Shown: positions 1 to 7,988, counted from the stretch's first letter. The stretch: 31,220 nt of DNA from DASQEH01 sp038239485 (GCA_038239485.1 JBBSET010000046.1:1-31220); one strand, 5' to 3'. Numbers and translations: made by a program. The notes: generated by a model from the letters alone, not told the origin.

Positions 1-293
1 CACACACCGGCCAGTGGAAGCCGGCGCCCACCCGAGGCGACACCCGGGCAAACCGTCGCACCCCTCAGGCACAATCAGCCCCACGCCCACCCACCGGCGT
101 CAAAAGCCCGGCACTCGCCAGCCCATGCAAGATCCGGGCTAGGCGGCTCGGCCGGTCTGCCTCGGCGATCTCGCCGGGCTGCACCGTAACGACATCGCCG
201 GCCGGCATGCCCCAGCTACCGCCCGTTCGATGGTCACAGCCTCGTGGTCGCACGCCGCGCCCGACCACCATTGACCGGCATTCTGACCCGTTG
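1..293. other. Left-edge stretch without a recognised gene
   Basis: No family could be recognised in these bases, which lie downstream of the minus-strand oxidase gene. A minus-strand open frame (343 to 65, 92 codons) crosses the stretch. Its C-terminal half looks fairly protein-like, but the frame overlaps the oxidase 3' end and has no clear start signal. It may be a gene relic or chance. No terminator with a T-run is visible. Confidence 0.3.
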
Positions 294-1745
294 TCACCCG
301 ATGTGTATCCATGAGGCAGTGGAGGGGACACCGGTGCTGTCAACCAAGAACAACATGTACCAGCCGGTGGGGGCGACGGCTCCGGACGGCGCTACCGCTG
401 AGATGCCGCCAGTGGTGGCCGTTCCTTGGAGCGTAACGCTCCGTTGGCTGAAGTCGACGGTATGAGTTGCGGCGCCAGGACTCATCAGCACGACGCTGCT
501 CGCGGTATCTGCAGTGCTGATCGTGAAGTTGGCGTCATGGTTGACTTGTGAGGGCGCGGTGTCGAGGGTCGGACGCGGCCCTTGGAAGAGATACGGCGGT
601 GAGAAAATCTCCAAGGTGTTGCGTCCGCCGCCAACGCCGGTGTCACCAGCGGACAGAACACTGCCGTCTGGCAGTAGAAGGGCAGAAGAGTGGTATGCGC
701 GCCGTTCGGTCTGGGCAGCCATATGCGTCCAGATATCATTCGTTGGGTCGTAGCTCAGTGCCGTGTAATACGGGCTGAGGAAGTTCCCCTTGGCATTGCC
801 CCCAACGCCAAGCACGGTGCCATCAGGCAGCAGCACCGCGTGCATATGCGCTCTTGGCTCCGGCAGCGGAGCGCGGGGTGTCCAGCCAGCGGACGGTTGG
901 GAGGCGTCAAAGGACTCCACCGAGGTGACAGCCCCCGTGTTGTTTCCGCCGCCGATGATCATCGCCGTGCTAGAGCCACTTTGGCCCCCTGGCAGCAAGA
1001 CCGACGCTTTACCGGCGAAGTGCTGGAAAAGTTCGCTCGGCGCTTTGGTGAAAGACCAATTCGTCGGGTCAATCAGCCAGCTTCCATTGCCGACCGAAAG
1101 CACATTCCCATCCGGCAGGACCCACTGATCCGGGTACACCCCAAGCTTGAGCTGCCCAACCGTTTGCAGGGTCCCCTGACTGCTACCCGCTGTTGGAGGA
1201 GTGTAAACCTCGACGGCTGTGTTGTTGGCTCCGGTGTTGGTGAGGCCGCCAGTGATCAAGACGCGACCATCGGGCAACCGTGTCGTGGTCGGATAGTAAC
1301 GCCCCGGTGGATCTGCCGGCTGCGCCGTCCACGATCCATCGGCGGGATCGAACAAGAACATATTGTCGATACCGGTAGCGCCCTTAGCATGCCCACCAAC
1401 AAACAGCAGGCGCCCATCCTCCAACGGCACCATGCCACCACACTCCACATCGGCGGGCGGATCAGTTTCCACGGTGCTCCCTGTGACTGGGTCGTACAGG
1501 TACGCCTGAGTCGGCCGGAGGTTCCCAAGGATGAGAACTTCTCCGGTGTACAGCAAGATCGAATGCACACCGATAACACGAGAATTAGCACTTGCAGGAG
1601 TGAACGGCGCGGACCATTGCCCATCGATGGGACTCGTGCCAACCGCTGACGGGATCGCAGCGGTCGCCGAAGAAAAGGACAAACCTGTCGATATCAGTAC
1701 AATTGATGCCAAAACGCAGCGCTGCGTTGTTCTCAAAGAGTCCAT
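294..1745 (-). CDS. Secreted galactose-oxidase-like radical copper oxidase
   Basis: This is probably an extracellular oxidase that oxidises an alcohol or aldehyde group of a sugar or small aldehyde and makes H2O2. The protein is 483 aa when started at the ATG at 1745, which directly precedes a signal peptide (residues 1 to about 30, ending in an A-rich stretch). An upstream in-frame ATG at 1808 would put 21 extra residues before the signal peptide. Kelch-like repeats with the 'LPDG.VL..GG' pattern fill most of the chain. The last 100 residues match the DUF1929 Ig-like domain. All five expected copper/radical ligands are present: Cys102 and Tyr151 (thioether pair), Tyr351-His352, and His428 in a 'THTVD..QR' context. 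Base composition is visibly poorer in G+C than neighbouring genes, which suggests recent acquisition. The substrate cannot be told from sequence; a glyoxal-oxidase role is as likely as galactose oxidase. Confidence 0.88.
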   Translation of the reverse strand: MDSLRTTQRCVLASIVLISTGLSFSSATAAIPSAVGTSPIDGQWSAPFTPASANSRVIGVHSILLYTGEVLILGNLRPTQAYLYDPVTGSTVETDPPADVECGGMVPLEDGRLLFVGGHAKGATGIDNMFLFDPADGSWTAQPADPPGRYYPTTTRLPDGRVLITGGLTNTGANNTAVEVYTPPTAGSSQGTLQTVGQLKLGVYPDQWVLPDGNVLSVGNGSWLIDPTNWSFTKAPSELFQHFAGKASVLLPGGQSGSSTAMIIGGGNNTGAVTSVESFDASQPSAGWTPRAPLPEPRAHMHAVLLPDGTVLGVGGNAKGNFLSPYYTALSYDPTNDIWTHMAAQTERRAYHSSALLLPDGSVLSAGDTGVGGGRNTLEIFSPPYLFQGPRPTLDTAPSQVNHDANFTISTADTASSVVLMSPGAATHTVDFSQRSVTLQGTATTGGISAVAPSGAVAPTGWYMLFLVDSTGVPSTASWIHIG

Positions 1746-1932
1746 CCACTCGCTCAACCCCGTGCGGCTGCAGACTACCTTTAAATAGCCCCAGACCGGA
1801 TAGATCACGCGTGATTTTGCGCCACATCACTGCCGGCAATCCAGACATTGCACACCGTCACCGATTTCGCCTCTCAAGCTGCCGCGCGCCACCCTTCCCT
1901 GACGCGGAGCAAGGCGCCTTCCACGATGGACG

Positions 1933-1967
1933 AAAAAGAGAGGCCACCCTCTCGCTGATAAGAGAGG
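1933..1967. terminator. Overlapping mutually exclusive hairpins (candidate terminator/attenuator)
   Basis: The segment GAGAGG (1938-1943) can pair with CCTCTC (1948-1953). Read on the minus strand, this stem is followed by TTTTT, as in an intrinsic terminator. The same CCTCTC can instead pair with a second GAGAGG (1962-1967), followed on the plus strand by TTT. The site lies about 190 bases upstream of the oxidase start on that gene's coding strand, so it could terminate read-through or act in its leader. The function is inferred from base pairing only. Confidence 0.45.
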
Positions 1968-1988
1968 TTTCGTTGTCGAAGAGATAGA

Positions 1989-2028
1989 GATGGGTGTCAG
2001 CCCTTTCACCGCGCTGCCGACACCCATC
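1989..2028. repeat. 10-bp inverted repeat with 20-nt loop
   Basis: GATGGGTGTC at 1989-1998 is the exact reverse complement of GACACCCATC at 2019-2028. No T-run follows on either strand, so an operator or a structured leader of the minus-strand oxidase is as likely as a terminator. Confidence 0.5.
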
Positions 2029-2557
2029 CACATCTGATCAGATAGGCAGCGCGCAGACCAGCGCTCAGACCCGTCGGCGCACGACCGTCGCCAAAGGCAC
2101 ATGTGGCTAACGCAGCCGAACCGCGGCGTCGCTATCGCCAGCAGGCCCGGCCGGCTTGCGACATTGATCGCCATACCGAAAGTCGAACGTCAGTCGGAAA
2201 GGCGGATGTCCCCATCGAACTCGATACTCGCAGGCGGCCAGTCGGTCGAGTGCTCCATTGATGTGATGAGCCAACAGATCAAGGGCACCACGGTCAGGTA
2301 CTACCTGTTCCAGCAAGCTGCTTTGGCTGAGGGCTCGCCGCTGCGTCAACACGTGCGGCGACCAGCCGGGCGCGCCCTGGCAGCACCAGCTGTCGCTGGA
2401 CGGCCATAATCGTGGACACGAACTACGTTTCGGGCAGCCAAGGCGGCAGCGTGGCCTCGGCAGCATCGCAGGCGAAGATCGATATCCGACGCTACGACGG
2501 GTTGCCTGCTCTCCGGGTCATCCGATGAGTCTTATGCACGGGAGGAGTCGACCTGAC

Positions 2558-3172
2558 ATGACCTTCACGACCGCCCATATGTCCATCTCGCTCGATGGGT
2601 TCGTCGCCGGGCCGGACCAGTCGGTGGAGGATCCGATCGGCATCGGTGGGATGGCCCTTCACCAGTGGCACTTCGCCGCCGACCAACCCGGCCACGAGGT
2701 GGATGCGCGGTGGACCGCGTCGTTGTTGCGGCCACGCGGCGCGTACGTGATGGGACGCAACATGTTCGGCCCCGTCCGAGGAGAGTGGTCGTCATATGAC
2801 GGCGATTGGCGAGGTTGGTGGGGCGAGGACCCGCCCTACCACGCACCGGTTTTCGTGCTGAGCCACCACGCTCACGAGCCGATCGAGATGGCGGGCGGAA
2901 CGACGTTCCACTTCGTCACTGACGGCTTCGAGAAGGCGCTGGCGAGGGCCCAGGCAGCCGGCGGCGGGGATGTCGACGTGGCTGGCGGTGCGTCTGCGGT
3001 CCGCCAGGCGCTCATGATCGGCAGCCTGGACGAGCTCACCCTCGATATCGCGCCCGTGTTGCTCGGCTCAGGCGAGCGACTCTTCGACACCGACACCCGT
3101 GCCGATCTGGAGATCGCCGAAGCCGAGCACTCTCCATGGACCACGCACGTGCGCTACCGAATCATCCACTGA
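2558..3172 (+). CDS. RibD C-terminal/dihydrofolate-reductase-fold family protein
   Basis: This is a putative NAD(P)H-dependent reductase of the DHFR-like superfamily, cytoplasmic, 204 aa. The start at ATG 2558 is supported by GGGAGGAG about 12 bases upstream; the ATG at 2525 would place that site inside the gene. Family features are visible in order: an N-terminal 'MSISLDGFVAGPD' strand and loop, 'GAYVMGRNMFG' near residue 65, 'VFVLSHH', a Gly-rich nucleotide-binding stretch 'GGGDVDVAGGA', and a C-terminal 'LDELTLDIAPVLLGSGERLF' block. Stand-alone members of this family are common in actinomycetes and mostly lack a defined substrate, so neither true folate reduction nor riboflavin synthesis should be assumed. 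Confidence 0.9.
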   Translation: MTFTTAHMSISLDGFVAGPDQSVEDPIGIGGMALHQWHFAADQPGHEVDARWTASLLRPRGAYVMGRNMFGPVRGEWSSYDGDWRGWWGEDPPYHAPVFVLSHHAHEPIEMAGGTTFHFVTDGFEKALARAQAAGGGDVDVAGGASAVRQALMIGSLDELTLDIAPVLLGSGERLFDTDTRADLEIAEAEHSPWTTHVRYRIIH

Positions 3173-3307
3173 GCCGCCGACGGCGCGTGACGACAGGTCC
3201 GACGAGTCGTTCGTGACGGGCGTCCCCAACTCGTCCAGTGGCCGCGCCGCACTGCATGGCACCTACTCGCCCACGCTGGCCGAGAAGAACTGAGCAGTCC
3301 GATGGCG

Positions 3308-3457
3308 TCAGAGCTCTCGGTGGTACTCGTCGCTGCGGCGGAACCGCTTGTGGAGGTTCTGCCAGGCGATGCGAGCCGACCAGAACCTGTCTTTCGTCCA
3401 CACCAGGGCCAAGAGATCGACGACCAGCATGCCAAGGATGATCAACGCAGCCGTCAT
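3308..3457 (-). CDS. Small single-pass membrane protein (49 aa)
   Basis: This short gene starts at ATG 3457 and ends at TGA 3310-3308. The product has one hydrophobic helix (about residues 3-20) followed by a basic, aromatic cytoplasmic-type tail rich in Arg, Lys and Trp, ending in 'RRSDEYHREL'. A TAGACT hexamer at 3469-3464 lies 6 nt before the ATG, the same leaderless layout as several neighbours, which supports this frame over the longer frames that cross it. I do not recognise the family. It sits between the reductase gene and an acetyltransferase relic. Confidence 0.6.
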   Translation of the reverse strand: MTAALIILGMLVVDLLALVWTKDRFWSARIAWQNLHKRFRRSDEYHREL

Positions 3458-3463
3458 GTCCTG

Positions 3464-3469
3464 AGTCTA
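3464..3469 (-). promoter_or_regulatory. Leaderless -10 element of the 49-aa gene
   Basis: TAGACT fits the TANNNT consensus and stands 6 nt before ATG 3457, so transcription would begin at or next to the start codon. Confidence 0.5.
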
Positions 3470-3483
3470 GGCAGGCCATCACC

Positions 3484-3603
3484 TTGACCGTATTCTGGAC
3501 CGCCCACACATCTCAGCTGGACCACCGAACGCTCAGGGCCGCGAGGGTGCTCGTCGACGAGGCGTTCGACGACGTCAGCAACGGTGGCGGGCGAAACCCC
3601 TGA
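3484..3603 (+). pseudogene. 5' relic of a GNAT / AAC(2')-like acetyltransferase
   Basis: Forty codons from a TTG at 3484 to TGA 3601-3603 read 'TAHTSQLD..TLRAARVLVDEAFDD'. This resembles the N-terminus of aminoglycoside 2'-N-acetyltransferase-like GNAT proteins, which have a 'HT..LD..T...AR.L...AF' opening. The acetyl-CoA-binding core that should follow is absent: the frame stops, and the minus-strand PAP2 gene ends seven bases further on. It therefore looks like a truncated remnant. The match is from memory of the family and is short, so confidence is limited. Confidence 0.4.
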
Positions 3604-3609
3604 CGCCGG

Positions 3610-4437
3610 CTAGCCCGACGGCAGCGGACGCCTCTCCTCGTCGTCATGGTGTCGCGGCCAGGCCCTCGCGATCCGCCGGAGACCGTCGAACCTGAGGGGG
3701 ACCAAACCGACTGTCGTGACCGCCAGCAGGGCGACGATCGCGCCGGCCACAGTGTCCAGAACGTAGTGGTTGCCCGTACTGACGATCACGCTGACGGTCA
3801 GGAACGGGTAGACGACCCACATCAGCCGCACCCACCAGGTACGGACCATCAGCAGGGCGATCACCGCCACCCACACGGCCCAGGCGGTGTGTACGGAGGG
3901 CATCGCGGCATACGGGTCCGGCGCGGACGTGTTCGTCGCGGCAGCAGCGCCGGTCACCCTCGTCACGTCGACGAACGAGGCATCCGGCAGCAGCCGGGGA
4001 GGCGCGACCGGATACACATAGAAGACGGCGAGTGCCAACACGTTGATGAGCACGAGCGCGTTGCGCGCCGCACGGTAGATGTCCGGTCGCTTGAGGTAGC
4101 AGATGACGAGCACGACGAGAGTCACGCTGAGGTGGGCGAGCTGGTAGTACCAGCTCGCGACCTCGGCGAGCCTCTGGTGCGCCGCGAGCCAGACATTGAC
4201 CGGTAGTTCGAGGTCGATATGGATGTGCCGCTCGATCGACAGCAGATGAAAGCCGTCATGCAATGACAGGGCCCGACGGGTGGGTGCCAGGTTGCGGAGC
4301 TGGTCGTAGACGAGCACGAGAACAGCCACGATCGCCAACTCACCCGGAAGCGCCGCGCGGCGGGCAGACTGGGCCGCGGATCGTCGCACCCGCGGAGTCG
4401 CGGGTGAGCTCTGAGGGGAGGTGGATACGGCTGGCAC
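3610..4437 (-). CDS. PAP2-superfamily membrane phosphatase (inositol-phosphoceramide-synthase-like)
   Basis: This is a polytopic membrane protein of the PAP2 lipid-phosphatase/phosphotransferase superfamily, 275 aa from GTG 4437. That start is chosen because a TACAGT hexamer lies 7 nt upstream; the open frame continues to 4767 but would run over the divergent gene and has no membrane or family character there. About six hydrophobic helices follow an Arg/Ser-rich N-terminus. The active-site motifs are PSVHTAW (His183) and STGNHYVLDTVAG (His224 and Asp228), the phosphate-binding and catalytic histidines of the family. A likely role is dephosphorylation of, or head-group transfer to, a membrane lipid. 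The substrate is unknown. Confidence 0.88.
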   Translation of the reverse strand: MPAVSTSPQSSPATPRVRRSAAQSARRAALPGELAIVAVLVLVYDQLRNLAPTRRALSLHDGFHLLSIERHIHIDLELPVNVWLAAHQRLAEVASWYYQLAHLSVTLVVLVICYLKRPDIYRAARNALVLINVLALAVFYVYPVAPPRLLPDASFVDVTRVTGAAAATNTSAPDPYAAMPSVHTAWAVWVAVIALLMVRTWWVRLMWVVYPFLTVSVIVSTGNHYVLDTVAGAIVALLAVTTVGLVPLRFDGLRRIARAWPRHHDDEERRPLPSG

Positions 4438-4444
4438 CCGCCTT

Positions 4445-4450
4445 ACTGTA
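4445..4450 (-). promoter_or_regulatory. Leaderless -10 element of the PAP2 gene
   Basis: TACAGT lies 7 nt before GTG 4437. The same hexamer and spacing occur in front of modA. Confidence 0.5.
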
Positions 4451-4544
4451 GCGCGCCGTGTCGCATTAGCGGCCTTCCATACCCGCGGGCTCGCGGGAGA
4501 TCTCGCCCACACCCCGCGGGGTCCACATCCGGGCCCGGCGCGGT

Positions 4545-4550
4545 TACGCT
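4545..4550 (+). promoter_or_regulatory. Leaderless -10 element of the membrane protein gene
   Basis: TACGCT lies 8 nt before GTG 4559. The exact hexamer recurs before 12174 and 21998. Confidence 0.5.
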
Positions 4551-4558
4551 GAACCCCC

Positions 4559-6127
4559 GTGACGAGCAGCGCTGAGACGACGCCGCGCAGACTGCCCAGC
4601 CGGCTGTCCCCCACTGTCGTCGGGCTCGTCGTGGCCGCGATGCTCAGCGTGGTCTGGCTGCTGCTGCCGCCCACCGGCAGCGACCTGTCCGCCCAGGTGG
4701 CGCACGCAGACTTCGCCCACGCCCACCTGTGGCATCCGGTGGACCTGCGCTGGTTCGGCGGCACCAACTGGGTCGCCTACAGCATTGTCGTGCCGCCGTT
4801 GATGGGGTTGCTCGGCGTCCGCCTCGTCGGCGCCCTGGCAACCTCGGTCTGCGCGGCGCTGCTGGGCCTGCTGATGAGCCGGTGCCACGTACCCCGACCC
4901 ATGGCTGGGGCCGTCGCCGGGGCACTCTGCCTCGTCGCCAACCTCGTCGTCGGCCGCATCTCCTTCGCGGTCGGAGTTGCCGCCGCACTCGCCACCATCT
5001 TGGCACTGACGACCCCGCACTGGTCGCGCTGGGCTCTCCTCGTGGGCGGTCCGGTGGCCACCTGGGCCGCGAGCCCGCTGGCCGCCCTCTTCCTGGGCCT
5101 TGCCGGCGCGGCGCTCGTCATCCGTCATCGCGGCGGGCGCGACGGCCTCGTGCTGAGCGCGGCCACAGCCGTGGCACTGGCGGCTTCGGCGTGGCTGGGG
5201 CAGGGCGGCTACATGCCCGCGTCATTCGGTCGAGCGCTGGCCGGACTGGCCGCTTGCTGCCTGGTCGCGGTCGCCACCCGCTACCCCGTCGTTCGGGTCG
5301 CCGCCGTCTTGGCGGCGGCGGGCATCATGTTGGCGTTGACAGTGCATACGCAGGTCGGGGTCCAGGCTCTGCGACTGCCGGCGTTGGTCGCGGCTCCTGT
5401 CGCCGTGGCGACCTCCCGCCTCCGGATCCGGCTGCTCGCTCCGCTGGTGGCGGTCATCGTGTTCCTGGTACCGCCGCTCACGTCGGACGACATCACCGCG
5501 ACCGGTGAGCCGAGCAACGCTCGCGGCTACTACTCCGGGCTTATCGACGAGCTCGGTGGCCTCCCGCTCGACGGACGGGTGGAGATCCCGCCGACGTTGC
5601 AGCGCTGGGAGGCGGTCTACGTGGCCTCGGGCTTTCCGCTGGCGAGGGGCTGGCTGACGTCGCTGGACGACGGGTACAACCCGCTCTTCTTCGGCTCGCG
5701 CCTGGATGGCGCGACATACCGTCGGTGGCTCCATGACAACGCCGTGCAGTATGTCGCTGTCCCCGACGGCGCACTCGCGGAGGCCGGTAGGGCCGAGAGA
5801 GACCTGGTCGACACGGGACTTCCGTACCTGCGGCGGATCTGGCAAGGCGAGCACTGGACCGTGTATGCAGTGGCGAACCCGACCTCCACCGTCACGGGAG
5901 CGCAGCTGGTGTCCCAGGACGCGGTGTCGGTGGCGTTCCGGACGACGGCGGCCGCGACGGTGGAGGTGCGGGTGCGCTGGTCCAGGTGGCTGACCATCAC
6001 GGGGCCGAACGGCTGCCTGCATCGCGCCGGCGGCTGGACCGACGTCGTGACGAAGCAGCCCGGTCTCTTTCGGCTCAGCAGCTCATTCACACCCGGCGAC
6101 CAGCACCGGCTCTGCCTCGACGGGTAG
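4559..6127 (+). CDS. Polytopic membrane protein, possibly GT-C glycosyltransferase-like
   Basis: This 522-aa protein starts at GTG 4559. It has a short basic N-terminus, then about ten hydrophobic helices to roughly residue 310, then a soluble C-terminal domain of about 200 residues. The first extracytoplasmic loop after helix 1 carries an acidic residue (Asp42 in 'TGSDLSAQ'). The C-terminal part has 'RRWLHDNAVQYVAVPD', a segment type often seen in the exported domain of GT-C-like membrane proteins. This suggests a lipid-linked sugar transferase or a related envelope protein, but I cannot see a decisive motif and leave the function open. It is divergent from the PAP2 gene with about 120 bases between starts, and is followed by several hairpins. 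Confidence 0.75.
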   Translation: MTSSAETTPRRLPSRLSPTVVGLVVAAMLSVVWLLLPPTGSDLSAQVAHADFAHAHLWHPVDLRWFGGTNWVAYSIVVPPLMGLLGVRLVGALATSVCAALLGLLMSRCHVPRPMAGAVAGALCLVANLVVGRISFAVGVAAALATILALTTPHWSRWALLVGGPVATWAASPLAALFLGLAGAALVIRHRGGRDGLVLSAATAVALAASAWLGQGGYMPASFGRALAGLAACCLVAVATRYPVVRVAAVLAAAGIMLALTVHTQVGVQALRLPALVAAPVAVATSRLRIRLLAPLVAVIVFLVPPLTSDDITATGEPSNARGYYSGLIDELGGLPLDGRVEIPPTLQRWEAVYVASGFPLARGWLTSLDDGYNPLFFGSRLDGATYRRWLHDNAVQYVAVPDGALAEAGRAERDLVDTGLPYLRRIWQGEHWTVYAVANPTSTVTGAQLVSQDAVSVAFRTTAAATVEVRVRWSRWLTITGPNGCLHRAGGWTDVVTKQPGLFRLSSSFTPGDQHRLCLDG

Positions 6128-6197
6128 CGTGTCCGACCGCTGGCTGCACCGACGCCGCGGCAGGAGACCGGCAGGTGACGCATCGCGGGCGGGTCGG

Positions 6198-6223
6198 CGT
6201 GCACGACTGGGGGGTCGTGCACG
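6198..6223 (+). terminator. Strong 10-bp stem-loop after the membrane protein gene
   Basis: CGTGCACGAC (6198-6207) pairs perfectly with GTCGTGCACG (6214-6223) around a six-base loop. It lies 70 bases after the stop codon. It lacks a T-run, so it would be a GC-rich terminator of the kind frequent in actinomycetes, or an operator. Confidence 0.45.
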
Positions 6224-6226
6224 GCT

Positions 6227-6305
6227 GTGGCGCCGAGGTTGGACGCCACGGTTGAACGCGCGGTCATACGCAGTCTGTCGACGCCGTCAGCCGACCCTGT
6301 CGGCT
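6227..6305. repeat. Two further hairpins upstream of sppA
   Basis: GTGGCG (6227-6232) pairs with CGCCAC (6244-6249), and AGCCGAC (6289-6295) pairs with GTCGGCT (6299-6305) around a three-base loop. The second lies about 20 bases upstream of the sppA -10 hexamer and could be an operator. Confidence 0.4.
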
Positions 6306-6326
6306 TGGGTGTGAGCGACGTCCACC

Positions 6327-6332
6327 TAGGGT
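6327..6332 (+). promoter_or_regulatory. Leaderless -10 element of sppA
   Basis: TAGGGT is 7 nt before ATG 6340. This spacing favours ATG 6340 over the in-frame GTG 6334, which would lie only one base after the hexamer. Confidence 0.5.
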
Positions 6333-6339
6333 TGTGCGG

Positions 6340-7980
6340 ATGCCCGCCTTGCCCGGCCACGGCCCGTCCCTGCTCCTCGAGCTGGATCTTGTCGACCCAC
6401 CCGCCACACCGGCTGCCGACGACCCAGTCGCGAGACTGCGCGCCCGTGGCCGCCACCAGCTGCGGCCGGTCATGCGAGCGCTCCACGAGGCCGCCGCCGA
6501 CCGACGCGTCGCCGGCCTGATCGGACGGGTCGGCGGGACGTTGTCCTGGGCGGCGATGCAGGAGCTCCGTCTGGGCGTACGAGCCTTCGCCGGGAGCGGG
6601 AAACCGACGCTCGCCTGGGCGGAGAGCTTCGGCGAGGGCACCGGCGCGATGGCCGCATACGTGCTGGCCACCGCCTTCGACCAGGTCTGGCTGCAGCCAG
6701 GCGGGGATCTTGGCCTGCTAGGAGTCGGGGTGGAGGCGACATTCGTCCGCGGAGCGCTCGACCAGCTCGGGATCGAGCCGCAGCTGGAGCAGCGGCACGA
6801 GTACAAGAGCGCGGCCGACAGGCTGATGCGCAAGGAACTGACCGAAGCACATCGCATCTCGCTGGACCGGATCGCCGAGTCGATCTTCACCGATGCGGTC
6901 GAGTCCATCGCCGCGGCACGCAGGATCGAGCCCGCCCAGGTGCGCGCGCTCGCCGACACCGGCCCGAGGACCGCGCAGGAGGCCCTCGCTGTGGGCCTGG
7001 TCGACGGCGTTGGATACCGCGACGAGGCGTATGCGGCGATCCGCTCACATCTGGGACACGAGACGACGTTGCTGTTCGCGGACCGGTGGCGCCCACGGCG
7101 GCGTCCGACGCTGCCCGTCAGGCGAAAGGGACACGTCGCCTTGGTGGAGGTGCACGGCACCATCGCGACAGGTCGCTCGCGCCGCACGCCGATGGGGCGA
7201 CAGGTCGGCAGCGACTCCGTGGGTGCGGCGCTGCGCGCAGCGGCTGACAACGAGCAGGTCCGCTCGGTGGTGCTGCACATCGACTCCCCCGGCGGTTCCG
7301 CGGTGGCATCGGACACGATCTGGCGCGAGGTCTGCCAGGTACGCGGGACCGGCAAGCCGGTCGTCGTGTCGATGGGGGCGGCCGCGGCGTCGGGCGGCTA
7401 CTACATCGCCTGCCCCGCTGATGTGATCGTCGCGCTGCCTTCGACGCTGACCGGGTCCATCGGCGTCATCGGCGGCAAGATCGTGGTCCGTGAGCTCCTC
7501 GACCGTATCGGCGTGACGACGGGGACGGTATCGCATGGGGCTCGGTCCCTGATGTTCTCGTCGCGCCGCGGCTTCAGCGAGGATGAGCGCGAGCGGGTGG
7601 CCGCCCTGGTCGACGCGATCTATGAGGACTTCGTGGCCAAGGTCGCGCAGGGCCGCGGCCGCTCCGTCGAGGAGATCGAACCCCTCGCGCGAGGTCGCGT
7701 CTGGACAGGCAGCGATGCGCACGAGATCGGTCTGGTCGACGAGATCGGTGGGCTTCGCGACGCCGTCGGCATCGCACGGTCGGCTGCGGGCCTACCGTCG
7801 GACGCCCCCTTGCGCAATCCTCTCCATGTGGCTCCGCTGTCGCGGCTGGCACGCGCGAAGAACAGCCTGGACCCGCGCGCATCCACCAGCACGGCGCTCC
7901 CGGTGATCTCCGGCATCGCGTCTGCGCTTCGGCACACGGCAGCGGCAACACTGCGGATGCCGCCGATCACGCTGCGATAG
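6340..7980 (+). CDS. sppA: Signal peptide peptidase SppA, long (tandem) form
   Basis: This is a serine protease of family S49 that degrades signal peptides and small membrane peptides. It is 546 aa, the double-domain form like the enterobacterial 67-kDa enzyme. Residues up to about 250 form the first S49 repeat with the candidate general-base lysine at Lys156 ('HEYKSA'). Residues from about 265 form the second repeat with 'VVLHIDSPGG' and the nucleophile Ser351 in 'AAASGGYY'. 'TGSIGVIGGK' and 'ARGRVWTG..A...GLVDEIGG' complete the family pattern. No clear N-terminal transmembrane anchor is visible, unlike the classical long form, so it may associate peripherally with the membrane. Two tandem hairpins follow the stop codon. 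Confidence 0.92.
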   Translation: MPALPGHGPSLLLELDLVDPPATPAADDPVARLRARGRHQLRPVMRALHEAAADRRVAGLIGRVGGTLSWAAMQELRLGVRAFAGSGKPTLAWAESFGEGTGAMAAYVLATAFDQVWLQPGGDLGLLGVGVEATFVRGALDQLGIEPQLEQRHEYKSAADRLMRKELTEAHRISLDRIAESIFTDAVESIAAARRIEPAQVRALADTGPRTAQEALAVGLVDGVGYRDEAYAAIRSHLGHETTLLFADRWRPRRRPTLPVRRKGHVALVEVHGTIATGRSRRTPMGRQVGSDSVGAALRAAADNEQVRSVVLHIDSPGGSAVASDTIWREVCQVRGTGKPVVVSMGAAAASGGYYIACPADVIVALPSTLTGSIGVIGGKIVVRELLDRIGVTTGTVSHGARSLMFSSRRGFSEDERERVAALVDAIYEDFVAKVAQGRGRSVEEIEPLARGRVWTGSDAHEIGLVDEIGGLRDAVGIARSAAGLPSDAPLRNPLHVAPLSRLARAKNSLDPRASTSTALPVISGIASALRHTAAATLRMPPITLR

Positions 7981-7988
7981 ACATTCGC

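Larger units (their letters stand above)
1746..2557. other. 800-base stretch without a confident gene
   Basis: Open frames exist on both strands (for example 2101-2409 plus and 2466-2107 minus), but none resembles a known family and none has a good start. The last 126 bases (2403-2528, plus) read as an open, protein-like frame ending at TGA 2526-2528, with no start codon of its own and an in-frame stop near 2330, so this may be the tail of a decayed gene. G+C looks lower than in the rest of the window. The stretch also holds the hairpins listed separately. Confidence 0.5.

Noticed and set aside
690..1649. A 319-codon plus-strand frame
   Set aside because: It is antisense to the copper oxidase, whose five active-site residues are conserved on the other strand.
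4438..4767. N-terminal extension of the PAP2 gene
   Set aside because: The 110 extra codons overlap the divergent membrane protein gene and show no protein-family character. GTG 4437 has a well-placed -10.
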